NCBI RefSeq assembly: GCF_014287635.1
Contig: NZ_JACOPH010000021.1
Coordinates: forward strand, 1-32,077
Source: Roseburia zhanii
GTDB lineage: Bacteria > Bacillota > Clostridia > Lachnospirales > Lachnospiraceae
Direction: 5' to 3'
DNA: 32,077 nucleotides
The translations under genes and the position numbers were made by a program. Positions 8,202-15,643 of the stretch are shown piece by piece. Within the stretch, counting starts at the first letter, position 1. Each line of letters opens with the position of its first letter. Under the pieces are notes generated by a model. The model worked only from the letters and a program-made list of their open reading frames with translations. It made no database searches and was not told where the DNA came from.

Positions 8202-8879
8202 GTGAAAAGAATTGCTGTTGTGGAAGATGAAGTCTATATGCGGGAAGAACTCTGCAATATGCTTCAAAAGGACGGGTATCTTGCGGAGGCAATCACCGAG
8301 TTGGAAGATGCCGCTCGGCTCCTGGCAGCCCTCCGTCCTGACCTTGTGATCTTAGACCTGAATTTGCCGGAGATCAGTGGCTTTCAAATCTGCCAGGAAC
8401 TAAAGAATAAAACCGCTATCCCCGTCCTGATACTGACTTCCAGAGATCAGGTAAAGGATGAACTGCAAGCGTTCCACTTGGGTGCTGATGAATATTTGAC
8501 GAAGCCGTGCAGAAAAGATCGACTTCTTGCCAGGGTATCCAATATTCTCAAAAGGTATGAAGGCCGTACCAATCTCATAGAGGGACCAGATTTCCTGTTA
8601 GACCAGCAGACCTACACGCTTTATATTCATAATACCTCTGTCGTGCTTCCAAAAAATCAGGGAAAACTGTTGGTTGCTCTTTTGTCCGGCGGCGATGCTC
8701 TGGTCACGACGGAGAAACTTTGCATAGCACTATGGGGAACCACGGAATACATAGACGAAAATGCCTTGCAGGTTAATCTGACCAGGCTGAAAAAGACGAT
8801 GTCCGGTCTTGAGATGAAGCAGCGAATCGTTGCGGTTCGTGGGATGGGCTATCGTCTGGAAACGGGGGTGGCTCCATGA
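8202..8879 (+). CDS. bceR: BceR-like OmpR-family response regulator
   Basis: 225 residues. The GTG at 8202 is chosen because AGGAGG lies 7 nt upstream (8189-8194). The receiver domain has the acidic pair E8-D9, phospho-acceptor D52 (VILDLNLPEISG), the Thr/Ser switch in LILTSRD and the Lys in YLTKP. Residues about 130-222 are an OmpR/PhoB winged helix (ALWGTTEYIDENALQVNLTR, RGMGYRLE). It should activate the ABC operon; a TTACA-N5-TGTAA box is present upstream of that operon. It overlaps the kinase gene by 4 nt (ATGA), indicating coupled translation. Confidence 0.9.
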   Translation: MKRIAVVEDEVYMREELCNMLQKDGYLAEAITELEDAARLLAALRPDLVILDLNLPEISGFQICQELKNKTAIPVLILTSRDQVKDELQAFHLGADEYLTKPCRKDRLLARVSNILKRYEGRTNLIEGPDFLLDQQTYTLYIHNTSVVLPKNQGKLLVALLSGGDALVTTEKLCIALWGTTEYIDENALQVNLTRLKKTMSGLEMKQRIVAVRGMGYRLETGVAP

Positions 8880-9901
8880 AGCGGCTTTGGCACATGATAG
8901 AACGGTACTACCCCTGGCTGCTGTTGCTGTTGGGCGTGGATTGCTTTTGTGCTATCATTCTTTGGATTTCTGACATTCAGGCATTTCAAACCTTGAGTGG
9001 GTTAGTAGTTCTGACAAGCCTCCTTTTGTTTTCAGCAATTCTGTTTGTACTAAACAAGCGGGAGACCACCCGCCGAGAGCTGTTCCGGGATTTCCTCAGT
9101 GATCCTGCCATCTGCAACGAGGAACGGCTGCTCAGTGCCATCAGCCGGGAAGAAGGAGAATCTATCCGGCTTCTGGCATCAGTTTTACAGGAACACAAAA
9201 CTGAGAGTAACAGTATGGCAGATGCCCTACAGGACTATGAAGAATATGTGGAGGGCTGGGCACATGAAGCGAAAACGCTCCTATCGTTGTTGACCATGCT
9301 CCTGGATAATCGGAGCAACGAAATGTCTCCTCCCCTGCAAGCAAAACTGGATTATGTCCGCAGTCAGCTTCAGGAGGATGTCACTCAGATGTTATACTAT
9401 GCCCGGTTAAAGAGCAGTACAAAGGATTATCAGTTTAAGGATATCAATTTGAATGACTGCTTGGGGGAAGTTCTGGAGGACTATGCCCCACTTCTGGAAG
9501 AAAAGCAGTTTGTAATTATCAATAAACTGCAATCTGAAACAGTCTATACAGACCGTAGAGGGCTTCAGTTTATGTTGGGACAGATCGTGAGCAATGCCAT
9601 AAAATATAGCAGCGATAGTCCCATGCTAACAATCTCTATGATACATTCGGAGATCGCAGATGTCCTTTCAGTTGAGGATAATGGCATCGGTGTAAAAAAA
9701 TATGATCTGCCGTATATTTTTCAAAAGGGCTTTACCGGGGATTCTACTGACAGCAGAAAGAAAGCTACCGGTATAGGGCTTTACCTGGTTAAGAAGATGG
9801 CTGACGATCTAAACCTTCGTCTGGAAGCTGCTTCCCCGTGGGAAAAGGGCTTTAAGATAGTCATCTTCTTTCCAAAATTGAAATCCAACGGAGGAAAATA
9901 A
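8876..9901 (+). CDS. bceS: BceS-like intramembrane-sensing histidine kinase
   Basis: 341 residues. Two transmembrane helices (about 12-33 and 38-60) are joined by only a few residues, the hallmark of kinases that lack an own sensor domain and rely on the BceAB transporter. The H-box is VEGWAHEAKT (His about 130). Downstream are the N-box (QIVSNAIKYS, about 233-243), G1 (VEDNGIGV), F-box-like IFQKGFTG, and G2 (GIGLYLVKKM). Length and layout match BceS. It is the last gene of the operon; a 12/13-bp hairpin follows at 9937-9983. Confidence 0.9.
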   Translation: MKRLWHMIERYYPWLLLLLGVDCFCAIILWISDIQAFQTLSGLVVLTSLLLFSAILFVLNKRETTRRELFRDFLSDPAICNEERLLSAISREEGESIRLLASVLQEHKTESNSMADALQDYEEYVEGWAHEAKTLLSLLTMLLDNRSNEMSPPLQAKLDYVRSQLQEDVTQMLYYARLKSSTKDYQFKDINLNDCLGEVLEDYAPLLEEKQFVIINKLQSETVYTDRRGLQFMLGQIVSNAIKYSSDSPMLTISMIHSEIADVLSVEDNGIGVKKYDLPYIFQKGFTGDSTDSRKKATGIGLYLVKKMADDLNLRLEAASPWEKGFKIVIFFPKLKSNGGK

Positions 9902-9936
9902 TATAAGCAAAAAACGGGGCTGTAAAATAAGTCTCT

Positions 9937-9986
9937 GCTAAAGAAACGCTAGTTCCGACAAATGCTGGTTCTGGCGTTTCTTTACA
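9937..9986 (+). terminator. Hairpin after bceS
   Basis: A stem AAAGAAACGC (9940-9949) and GCGTTTCTTT (9974-9983) can be extended by three more positions with one mismatch. Only TTTACATT follows, so termination would be modest. It may also be an end of the transposase remnant next to it. Confidence 0.45.
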
Positions 9987-10233
9987 TTAATATATGTTTT
10001 TTGAAAATCGTCACTGTTTTATGTAAAAAGGGTACACTTAATAAGCTTGGATAGATTTCTTCTGTACGTCCATATTTTTTATATCTTACATGTTGTTTTC
10101 GTTTGAAAAGAAATTTACGTCCATTAGGGCATATAGGATTTCCGTTCTCATCTCTTATATAGTTTACAGCACGATAAGGATTCGTGTGATGTTTTTTATC
10201 TGCCGTTTCTTTTTTGTACATGGTAAATATCAT
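9982..10233 (-). pseudogene. IS1182-like transposase fragment
   Basis: An 83-residue frame on the minus strand containing NYIRDENGNPICPNGRKF, KRKQHVRYKKYGRTEEIY. This resembles the central cysteine-containing segment of IS1182-type DDE transposases (ICPNGKKL, YGRTEEIYECE). The expected Cys-rich continuation after EEIY is replaced by unrelated residues, and neither the N-terminal nor the catalytic parts are nearby. It is therefore a decayed fragment inside the integrative element. The family assignment is from memory of the motif only. Confidence 0.5.
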
Positions 10234-10360
10234 TAAATTTTTCCATTAAAGGTACAAAGCATTCCATGCCTTGTCTTCCATAAAATCAATTCTACGTTAA
10301 AAACATACCGTCTAGACAGCTATTTTTTAAGCTATCATTTGAAAGACATATATAATATAT

Positions 10361-10393
10361 AGGCTCAAATGGTGAAAGTGCCCATTTGGGCCT
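10361..10393 (+). terminator. 12-bp stem-loop, possible terminator
   Basis: AGGCTCAAATGG (10361-10372) pairs with CCATTTGGGCCT (10382-10393), with one G-U position and a 9-nt loop. It is followed by ATTATTGT, not a strong U-tract. Confidence 0.4.
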
Positions 10394-10446
10394 ATTATTG
10401 TATGAATTCATACGTTACAACCAGAGCAAGATCCACCCGTGTATTA

Positions 10447-10471
10447 CAGTATTGTCATTTTGACAATATTG
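10447..10471. repeat. 11-bp near-perfect palindrome
   Basis: CAGTATTGTCA and TGACAATATTG are separated by TTT, with one mismatch. It could be an operator. A repressor site for the downstream replication genes is possible but unproven. Confidence 0.45.
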
Positions 10472-10614
10472 TATTACTTACGAGTGGCAGACTTGATGGG
10501 GATTACGTCCCCATACCCACGTGAAAATATAATTGCAGGCAATTACATTTTAGCAGATACGCAAGCGTTTCTGAGTAAGCATCATAGACAACAAAATAAG
10601 AAAATTTTGATAAG

Positions 10615-10645
10615 GCATTCACCTGGATAGGTGAGTGTTTTTTTA
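10615..10645 (+). terminator. Intrinsic terminator upstream of repA-like gene
   Basis: Stem GCATTCACCT/AGGTGAGTGT with a 4-nt loop (GGAT) is followed by a run of seven to eight T. It is a strong intrinsic terminator upstream of the RepA-like gene, so that gene needs its own promoter or read-through. Confidence 0.7.
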
Positions 10646-10664
10646 TTTTCAAATATTTAATTAA

Positions 10665-10824
10665 CAGAAAAAATAAAAAAGTTTTCTTCAGGGGGCTGTA
10701 AAAATGCCTCTCAGCGTTTCGTATTAATGAAAGGGTATTTTTTGCAGGAAAAATAAAAAATTTTCATCAAGAGCCTGTATTTATGCCCTTCATCTTTTGA
10801 ATATGTGTAAGGACATTTTTTGAG
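10665..10824 (+). repeat. Two ~80-bp imperfect tandem repeats
   Basis: Unit 1 (10665-10744) and unit 2 (10745-10824) share the order CAG(A/G)AAAAATAAAAAA, TTTTC(A/T)TCA, GCCTGTA or GGCTGTA, ATGCC, and GGACATTTTTTG or GGGTATTTTTTG. They lie 56 bp upstream of the RepA-like ATG, a position suited to replication-initiator binding or copy-control leader repeats. Confidence 0.6.
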
Positions 10825-10879
10825 CCGGCATAAAAATGATTTTTACAACAATTAGAAACAGAAACGAGGTGAGAAAAGA

Positions 10880-11407
10880 ATGAAATATGAATACATGAAG
10901 GAGTCAGAGCAGATGCTTCAATACTTCCAGTTTCCGAAGTTTTTGCTAAAACTGCGAATTTCTCAAACTGCAAAATATCTTTATATGATTTTGTACGACC
11001 GGGCGCGGATATCAAGAAAGAATAGCTGGATAGACAAGTATGGAAATGTTTATCTGATATTTCCAATAGATGAATTGTCTGTTCAAATCGGCAAATGCAA
11101 ATCTTCTATAAAAACAGCATTGAAGGAATTAGATGATGAGGGATTATTGGTTCGCAGATCCGGTGGATTTTCAAAACCCAATCATTTATATGTAAAAATA
11201 CCATCTGATGAGATTGGGCTACAGCCGGTTGAGAATAAGGCGGTTGAAAAGATGGCTTTGATGGAGTCGGAAAAGCAACCATCATCTGGTCGTAAAAATG
11301 GCTGTACAGGAGTCGGAAATGTGGCACCTAGTAAAGTAACTGAGAAATATAAAAGTAATAAATATTATGAAGTAAATTATTGCTATGGGAAAGGAGAGAG
11401 TTTGTGA
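10880..11407 (+). CDS. RepA-like replication initiator (RepA N-terminal domain)
   Basis: 175 residues. The N-terminal ~115 residues (FQFPKFLLKL, AKYLYMILYDRARISRKNSW, YGNVYLIFPIDELSVQIGKC, TALKELDDEGLLVRR) match the winged-helix replication initiator A N-terminal domain. The same domain begins the larger RepA at 16546. The C-terminal domain is short and lacks the DUF6017-like region. It would bind an origin and recruit the DnaC-like loader encoded next. The ATG at 10880 is preceded by GAGGTGAGAAAAGA. Its stop overlaps the dnaC-like start (TGATG). It gives the integrative element its own replication ability, possibly as a circular intermediate. Confidence 0.75.
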   Translation: MKYEYMKESEQMLQYFQFPKFLLKLRISQTAKYLYMILYDRARISRKNSWIDKYGNVYLIFPIDELSVQIGKCKSSIKTALKELDDEGLLVRRSGGFSKPNHLYVKIPSDEIGLQPVENKAVEKMALMESEKQPSSGRKNGCTGVGNVAPSKVTEKYKSNKYYEVNYCYGKGESL

Positions 11408-12222
11408 TGAGAGAAGAAGATACCGTATGTGTAGGTAGTGATGGTTTGCGATACTGCAAAGTCTGTGGGGAAGCGAAAGAAGCATTTTTCCCAGAGGGTG
11501 GCTTTATGGGGATGAAGAAACATTCCAGGCAATGTGCCTGTGACAGAAAAGCGTATGAAGAAGAACAAAAATATTTTAAAGAGAAAGAACACCGGGAATT
11601 AGTCAGTAGAAATACGAGCATCTGTTTTGACGAGAGCAGGATGGAAGAGTGGACATTTGAGAATGCAGATATGTCAGATGCAGTAATGCATAAGGCAAAA
11701 AGCTATGTTGATAACTGGGAGGAAATGAAAAGAAATCATATAGGCTGTTTGTTCTGGGGACCGGTTGGTACCGGGAAAAGTTATATTGCCGGGTGTATTG
11801 CCAATGAACTTCTTAAGCGGGAAGTAACGGTAAAGATGACAAATTTCAATACCATTATTGATAATATATTTCCACTGGCAGACAAAACGGAATATATCAA
11901 TGCATTGGCTTCTTACCAGCTTTTGATTATTGATGATCTTGGAGTGGAACGAAATTCAGAATATGCGTTAGGAATTATTTTTAGTGTCATAGACCGCAGG
12001 ATCCGTTCGGGACGACCTTTGATCATCACAACGAATCTTCCGCTGAAAGAAATAAAAAGCGAGACCATGTTGGATAAAAGGCGTATCTATGACCGTATTT
12101 TAGAAATGTGTACACCCGTGTATGTTGGAGGCACAAGCAAACGAGAAGCGATTGCAAGTATGAAAATGGAGAAAGCGAAAACGCTGTTGAACACAAACAG
12201 AGGGAAGGAGGAATGCGAATGA
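11407..12222 (+). CDS. dnaC: DnaC-like replicative helicase loader (AAA+)
   Basis: 271 residues; the ATG at 11407 overlaps the previous stop and is preceded by GGAGAGAG. An N-terminal zinc-finger-like section (YCKVCGEAKEAFF, then CACD) precedes the AAA+ core. Walker A is GPVGTGKSY (about 118-126) and Walker B is LLIIDDLGVER (about 176-186); sensor 1 is LIITTNLP and the arginine motif is KRRIYDRILEMC. It loads the replicative helicase at the element's origin. The protein at 28035 has the same layout (KCHTAKEAYFP, GKVGTGKSYFAGCIAN), so the two elements carry parallel replication pairs. Confidence 0.88.
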   Translation: MREEDTVCVGSDGLRYCKVCGEAKEAFFPEGGFMGMKKHSRQCACDRKAYEEEQKYFKEKEHRELVSRNTSICFDESRMEEWTFENADMSDAVMHKAKSYVDNWEEMKRNHIGCLFWGPVGTGKSYIAGCIANELLKREVTVKMTNFNTIIDNIFPLADKTEYINALASYQLLIIDDLGVERNSEYALGIIFSVIDRRIRSGRPLIITTNLPLKEIKSETMLDKRRIYDRILEMCTPVYVGGTSKREAIASMKMEKAKTLLNTNRGKEECE

Positions 12223-12428
12223 ATCATACAGAAAAAACAATACCTGTTTGGAAGAAATATTCTTTAAATGTTTCCGAAGCAGCAGAATATTACGGAATTG
12301 GAGAAAAGAGATTGAGACAAATCGCAGGTGAAAATGAAGGAGCAGATTTTATTTTGGAAGTTGGTTCGCATATCCGGTTCAAAAGAAAATTATTTGAAGA
12401 TTATCTGGACACAGCCAGTACAGTTTAA
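12219..12428 (+). CDS. xis: Tn916-type excisionase
   Basis: 69 residues starting at the ATG 12219, with AAGGAGG at 12205-12211. It is a small winged-helix/MerR-like DNA-binding protein (SLNVSEAAEYYGIGEKRLRQ, then FILEVGSHIRFKRKLFEDYL), typical of Tn916 Xis. Xis binds near the element ends and directs Int towards excision. It sits immediately after the DnaC-like gene and 134 bp before int, the standard order. Confidence 0.92.
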   Translation: MNHTEKTIPVWKKYSLNVSEAAEYYGIGEKRLRQIAGENEGADFILEVGSHIRFKRKLFEDYLDTASTV

Positions 12429-12475
12429 GTGACAGAATAGAAGAAATAGTAATGAAAATAATGTTCATTTTATCT

Positions 12476-12504
12476 TAGCGAAGAGAAGGTCTTGTGGTAT
12501 AATG
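12476..12504 (+). promoter_or_regulatory. Putative integrase promoter (extended -10)
   Basis: TGG-TATAAT (12496-12504) is an extended -10 hexamer with a poor -35 region. It lies 59 bp before the int ATG, so int can be expressed separately from xis. Confidence 0.55.
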
Positions 12505-12562
12505 AATAAACCGAGACGGTCTTCCAAGTTAAATGAGCATTTAATGAAGGAGACGAAATATT

Positions 12563-13762
12563 ATGAGTGAAAAAAGGAGAGATCATAGAGGACGTATATT
12601 ACACAATGGAGAAATACAGTTATCTGATGGCAGATATAGATTTAAGTATGTCGATGAGATGGGAAAGGAGCGCTGCGTATATAGCTGGCGCTTAGACCAT
12701 AACGATGCAACTCCGAAAGGAAAGCACCGGGCTTTATCGCTTCGGGAGATGGAGAAGAAAATCCAGGCAGATCATTTTGAACAGATTGCAACAAATGGCG
12801 GAAATATGACGGTACTGGAACTGGTTGAAAAATATACATCAACAAAAACCGGTGTCAGACCTACTACAGTTGCAGGATACGGAACAGTTATCAATTTATT
12901 GAAGAAAGATCCATTTGGAAAAAGAAGGATTGATACGGTTCGGATTTCGGATGCAAAATGTTGGCTGATACATCTTCAGCAGGTAGAAAAGAAAAGCTAT
13001 AGTTCCATCCATTCAATCCGAGGAGTTCTTCGTCCGGCATTTCAGTTGGCAGTGGATGATGACCTGATCAGGAAAAATCCATTTCAGTTTCAGCTAATGG
13101 AAGTGGTTGTGAATGACAGTGTGACAAGAGAGGCAATCAGCAGGGCTGAGGAACGAAAGTTCCTACGGTTTGTGAAGGAAGACCCTCATTTTTGCAGGTA
13201 TTATGAAGGAATTTACATATTATTTAAAACAGGCCTTCGCATCTCGGAATTTTGTGGTTTGACGATTTCTGATATTGATTTCAAGGAGCATACGATCAAC
13301 ATCGATCATCAATTGCAGAAAAAATCAAAAATCGGATATTATATTCAAGAGACTAAAACAACCAGCGGAACAAGAAAGATACCTATGACTGCAGATGTAG
13401 AGGAATGTTTTCGGAAAATTATAGAAAAACGAAACCCGCCCAAAGCAGAACCTATGGTAGATGGAAAAAGTGGATTCTTATACTTTGATAAAAATGAAAG
13501 TATCTGTTATTCCCTGCACTGGGAGCATTATTTTCAACACATCATTCAGAAGTATAATAATACTTACAAAGTACAGATGCCTGTCATCACCCCTCATGTA
13601 TGTCGGCATACCTATTGCTCAAATATGGCAAAATCCGGAATGAATCCAAAAGCATTGCAATATTTGATGGGCCACTCAGACATCAGCGTAACGCTGAATA
13701 CATATACGCACGTAAATCTTGAGGATGCCAGGGAAGAAGTTGCCCGGATTCAGGTTGTGTAA
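12563..13762 (+). CDS. int: Tn916-type tyrosine integrase
   Basis: 399 residues, normal length. The N-terminal arm-binding domain (about 1-75: RRDHRGRILHNGE, YRFKYVDEMGKERCVYSWRL) is followed by a SAM-like core-binding domain (about 80-180). The catalytic domain shows R226 (TGLRISEFCG), Lys in the QETKTTSGTRKIP beta-hairpin, H345-x-x-R348 (HVCRHTY), H371 (MGHSDISV) and nucleophile Y381 (NTYTHV). All catalytic residues are intact. It recombines att sites to integrate and excise the 9.1-kb element; the att-like site lies 194 bp downstream. The C-terminus is highly similar to the integrase fragment at 820-1094. The ATG at 12563 is preceded by AAGGAGACG. Confidence 0.95.
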   Translation: MSEKRRDHRGRILHNGEIQLSDGRYRFKYVDEMGKERCVYSWRLDHNDATPKGKHRALSLREMEKKIQADHFEQIATNGGNMTVLELVEKYTSTKTGVRPTTVAGYGTVINLLKKDPFGKRRIDTVRISDAKCWLIHLQQVEKKSYSSIHSIRGVLRPAFQLAVDDDLIRKNPFQFQLMEVVVNDSVTREAISRAEERKFLRFVKEDPHFCRYYEGIYILFKTGLRISEFCGLTISDIDFKEHTINIDHQLQKKSKIGYYIQETKTTSGTRKIPMTADVEECFRKIIEKRNPPKAEPMVDGKSGFLYFDKNESICYSLHWEHYFQHIIQKYNNTYKVQMPVITPHVCRHTYCSNMAKSGMNPKALQYLMGHSDISVTLNTYTHVNLEDAREEVARIQVV

Positions 13763-13786
13763 TTACGATTTTTAATTGAAAATAGC

Positions 13787-13828
13787 AAGGTGTAAAATGG
13801 AAAAACATACACCTTATTTTACACCTTT
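13787..13828 (+). repeat. Right-end integrase arm-site repeats with 12-bp inverted repeat
   Basis: AAGGTGTAAAAT (13787-13798) is a perfect inverted copy of ATTTTACACCTT (13816-13827). A third copy of the ACACCTT motif lies between them (13809-13815). The direct pair matches the left-end repeats at 4960-4980. Confidence 0.6.
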
Positions 13829-13955
13829 TGCGGACGATATTATGAGAAAATAAACCAGGTTATGCCAGAAAAGAAAAATTCACAAAGGCTTACAAAGCCC
13901 GAAAAACCAAGAAAAACTAAGAAATGCGAGGTTATGCAACAATGATAAAAATACT

Positions 13956-13978
13956 ATTCATTTGCCATGGCAGTATTT
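13956..13978 (+). other. att-like site (junction between 9.1-kb element and ICE)
   Basis: The site matches 4881-4903 except at three positions. It lies in a short frame from 13942 reading MIKILFICHGSIFRKL and then a stop, again resembling the N-terminus of a low-molecular-weight tyrosine phosphatase. It forms the right end of the 9.1-kb element and probably also the left end of the Tn1549-like ICE. Confidence 0.7.
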
Positions 13979-14032
13979 TCCGAAAACTCTGAAAACCTTG
14001 AATTTATCGTATGTTTTGGACTCTGAGGGAGC

Positions 14033-14054
14033 AATTTACTAAGAATTTACTAAG
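14033..14054 (+). repeat. Two 11-bp tandem repeats at ICE left end
   Basis: AATTTACTAAG occurs twice in tandem (14033-14043, 14044-14054), with an inverted ATTAGTAAG-like copy close by (14063-14071). They sit about 60-75 bp inside the inferred ICE left end, the same distance as the arm-like repeats of the 9.1-kb element. The sequence is different, consistent with a different integrase. Confidence 0.5.
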
Positions 14055-14111
14055 AACAGATAATTAGTAAGAAATCCCTAGCACGAATTTAGAAATGAAT
14101 ATGAAACTTAG

Positions 14112-14155
14112 GACTTTATTAGTTGTGAAAACAATTAGTAAAGTCATTTTTATTT
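14112..14155 (+). terminator. Strong terminator-like hairpin before the ICE operon
   Basis: GACTTTATTAGTTGT (14112-14126) pairs with ACAATTAGTAAAGTC (14131-14145) over 15 positions, two of them wobble, with a GAAA tetraloop. ATTTTTATTT follows. It would block read-through from the neighbouring integrase into the ICE genes, or act as a leader attenuator 20-60 nt before the first gene. Confidence 0.65.
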
Positions 14156-14175
14156 ATCTAAAGGAGGATCAGAAC

Positions 14176-14649
14176 ATGAACAACACAGCGTTAGGAGCAG
14201 AAAACAAAAAGGAACAGACAATCAATTTTATCAGCGAAGCACATGAAAAATTCTACTATGAAAAATTAAAAGAGGTACGCTATCAGGATGTGTACCACAA
14301 GGCACTTTGCTATTGCCTTGGTATCAGTGATGATACGAGAAGAAATGTTGATAGCATCTATGATTTTAAGACGGGATGTGTAAAAACTGAGTGTCTGCAT
14401 GAAGGCTGGCAGACCAGTGGCAGTATGAAGGTGGTGCGAATGGCATTTAACCTGTATTGCAATGGCACACCGAGTGTAGATGATTACACAAAAACAGAGG
14501 AACAGGTAAACGAGTGCAGGCAGTATACAGTGGAGGACTTGTTCTGCTGTGCCTATGCACCTTTCTTTTGGCAGGCGATACAGATCCGCTATCCGGAGTA
14601 TGCGACTTATAACCGGGAACTGTATGCCTTATTTGGAGGAGCAGACTAA
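14176..14649 (+). CDS. DUF6075 family protein
   Basis: 157 residues from the ATG at 14176, with AAGGAGG at 14161-14167. Recognised as the DUF6075-type protein found at the left end of Tn1549-like elements (NFISEAHEKFYYEKL, YHKALCYCLGISDDTRRN, EGWQTSGSMKVVRMAFNLYC). Soluble, no membrane segment or catalytic motif seen. Its biochemical role is unknown. It overlaps the next small gene by one nucleotide, so it belongs to the partition/replication operon. Confidence 0.75.
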   Translation: MNNTALGAENKKEQTINFISEAHEKFYYEKLKEVRYQDVYHKALCYCLGISDDTRRNVDSIYDFKTGCVKTECLHEGWQTSGSMKVVRMAFNLYCNGTPSVDDYTKTEEQVNECRQYTVEDLFCCAYAPFFWQAIQIRYPEYATYNRELYALFGGAD

Positions 14650-14828
14650 TGTTAAAAGTCAGATTGATGGGAACGAAGAATGACATTGTGTGGTTTCAGA
14701 AAATCTTACAGCGTCATCCAAAAGTAGAAGTTCTGGAGATATCAGAGCTTTATAGCAATAAAGGGACAAACAAATATTACAGAGCTTATGCGGAAGTGCA
14801 GAAAAGCAATGTAAAGAGCAGCAGATAA
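14649..14828 (+). CDS. DUF3970-like small protein
   Basis: 59 residues: MLKVRLMGTKNDIVWFQKIL, then VLEISELYSNKGTNKYYRAY. This matches the small DUF3970 type that accompanies DUF6075 and ParA in Firmicute ICEs. Start and upstream stop overlap (TAATG). Function unknown; the fold is probably a small alpha/beta domain. Confidence 0.7.
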   Translation: MLKVRLMGTKNDIVWFQKILQRHPKVEVLEISELYSNKGTNKYYRAYAEVQKSNVKSSR

Positions 14829-14860
14829 AAGCAAAATAGTAGAGAATAGGAGAATTTATC

Positions 14861-15643
14861 ATGTGTAAAGTAATAGCAATCGCAAATCAGAAGGGTGGAG
14901 TTGGAAAGACCACCACAACAAGCAATTTAGGAATCGGACTGGCAAAACAGGGAAAGAAAGTTTTACTGATAGATGCAGATGCACAGGGCAGTCTTACGGC
15001 AAGTCTTGGTATTCGGGAGCCGGACAGACTGGAAATTACACTTGCAACCATTATGGCATCCATTATCAATGATGAGGAAATAAAACCGGAGTACGGCATT
15101 TTAAGACATGAGGAAGGTGTGGATTTCATGCCGGGAAATATCGAGCTTTCCGGTTTGGAAACCTCACTTGTGAATGTTATGAGCAGGGAGACGGTGCTTC
15201 GTACCTACATAGAACAGCAGAAAGACCGCTATGATTACATTCTGATTGACTGTATGCCATCACTCGGCATGATTACGATAAATGCTTTTACCAGTGCGGA
15301 CAGTATCTTGATTCCAGTACAAGCAGCGTATCTGCCGGTAAAAGGTCTGGAACAGCTAATTAAAACTATTGGAAAAGTAAAGCGACAGATCAATCCGAAA
15401 CTGGAGATTGAGGGAATTTTGCTTACAATGGTTGATAATCGTACCAATTATGCCAGAGACATCAGCAATCTGCTGATTGAAAATTATGGAAGCAGAGTGC
15501 GGATATTTGAAAACAGTATTCCAATGTCAGTAAGAGCTGCGGAAATTTCTGCGGAAGGTGTAAGCATTTATAAGCACGATCCGAATGGCAAGGTAGCAAG
15601 TGCCTACCAATCATTGACGGAGGAGGTGCTTGGCAATGAGTAA
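14861..15643 (+). CDS. parA: ParA/Soj partition ATPase
   Basis: 260 residues. The deviant Walker A motif KGGVGKTT (residues 11-18) with its signature lysine, switch I (DADAQGSLT), and Walker B (YDYILIDCMPSLG, about 123-136) define a ParA-type ATPase. ParA with ParB moves DNA apart during division and would stabilise the excised, replicating ICE. There is a good ribosome site (AGGAG, about 9 nt before the ATG). It overlaps parB by 8 nt. Confidence 0.95.
   Translation: MCKVIAIANQKGGVGKTTTTSNLGIGLAKQGKKVLLIDADAQGSLTASLGIREPDRLEITLATIMASIINDEEIKPEYGILRHEEGVDFMPGNIELSGLETSLVNVMSRETVLRTYIEQQKDRYDYILIDCMPSLGMITINAFTSADSILIPVQAAYLPVKGLEQLIKTIGKVKRQINPKLEIEGILLTMVDNRTNYARDISNLLIENYGSRVRIFENSIPMSVRAAEISAEGVSIYKHDPNGKVASAYQSLTEEVLGNE

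Larger units (their letters stand above)
10234..10664. other. Gene-poor leader region of the replication module
   Basis: No convincing gene. A 63-codon frame at 10439-10630 lacks a ribosome site and family resemblance. The stretch contains three dyads: 10361-10393, 10447-10471 and 10615-10638 (the last with a T-run). The density of hairpins suggests a regulatory or replication leader for the RepA-like gene at 10880. Confidence 0.4.
4904..13978 (+). mobile_element. 9.1-kb Tn916-type integrative element with BceAB-RS cargo
   Basis: Bounded by the two att-like sites at 4881-4903 and 13956-13978. Just inside both ends are matching repeats in the same orientation (TACACCTTATTT followed by a second ACACCTT/ATACCTT, at 4960-4980 and 13807-13828), which fit integrase arm-type sites. 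Contents in order: ABC transporter and two-component system, a transposase remnant, RepA-like initiator, DnaC-like loader, Xis, Int at the right end. No relaxase or mating-pair gene is present, so it would be an integrative element needing helper functions for transfer, or one that only integrates and excises. Confidence 0.75.

Noticed and set aside
10439..10630. 63-codon frame ending at a terminator, considered as a leader peptide
   Set aside because: No ribosome site and no family likeness; its start lies inside a palindrome. Kept only as part of the leader description.
13763..13955. Terminator for int at the 12-bp inverted repeat 13787-13827
   Set aside because: The loop carries a third copy of the same ACACCTT motif and the left end has matching repeats, so integrase arm sites fit better, although a termination role is not excluded.
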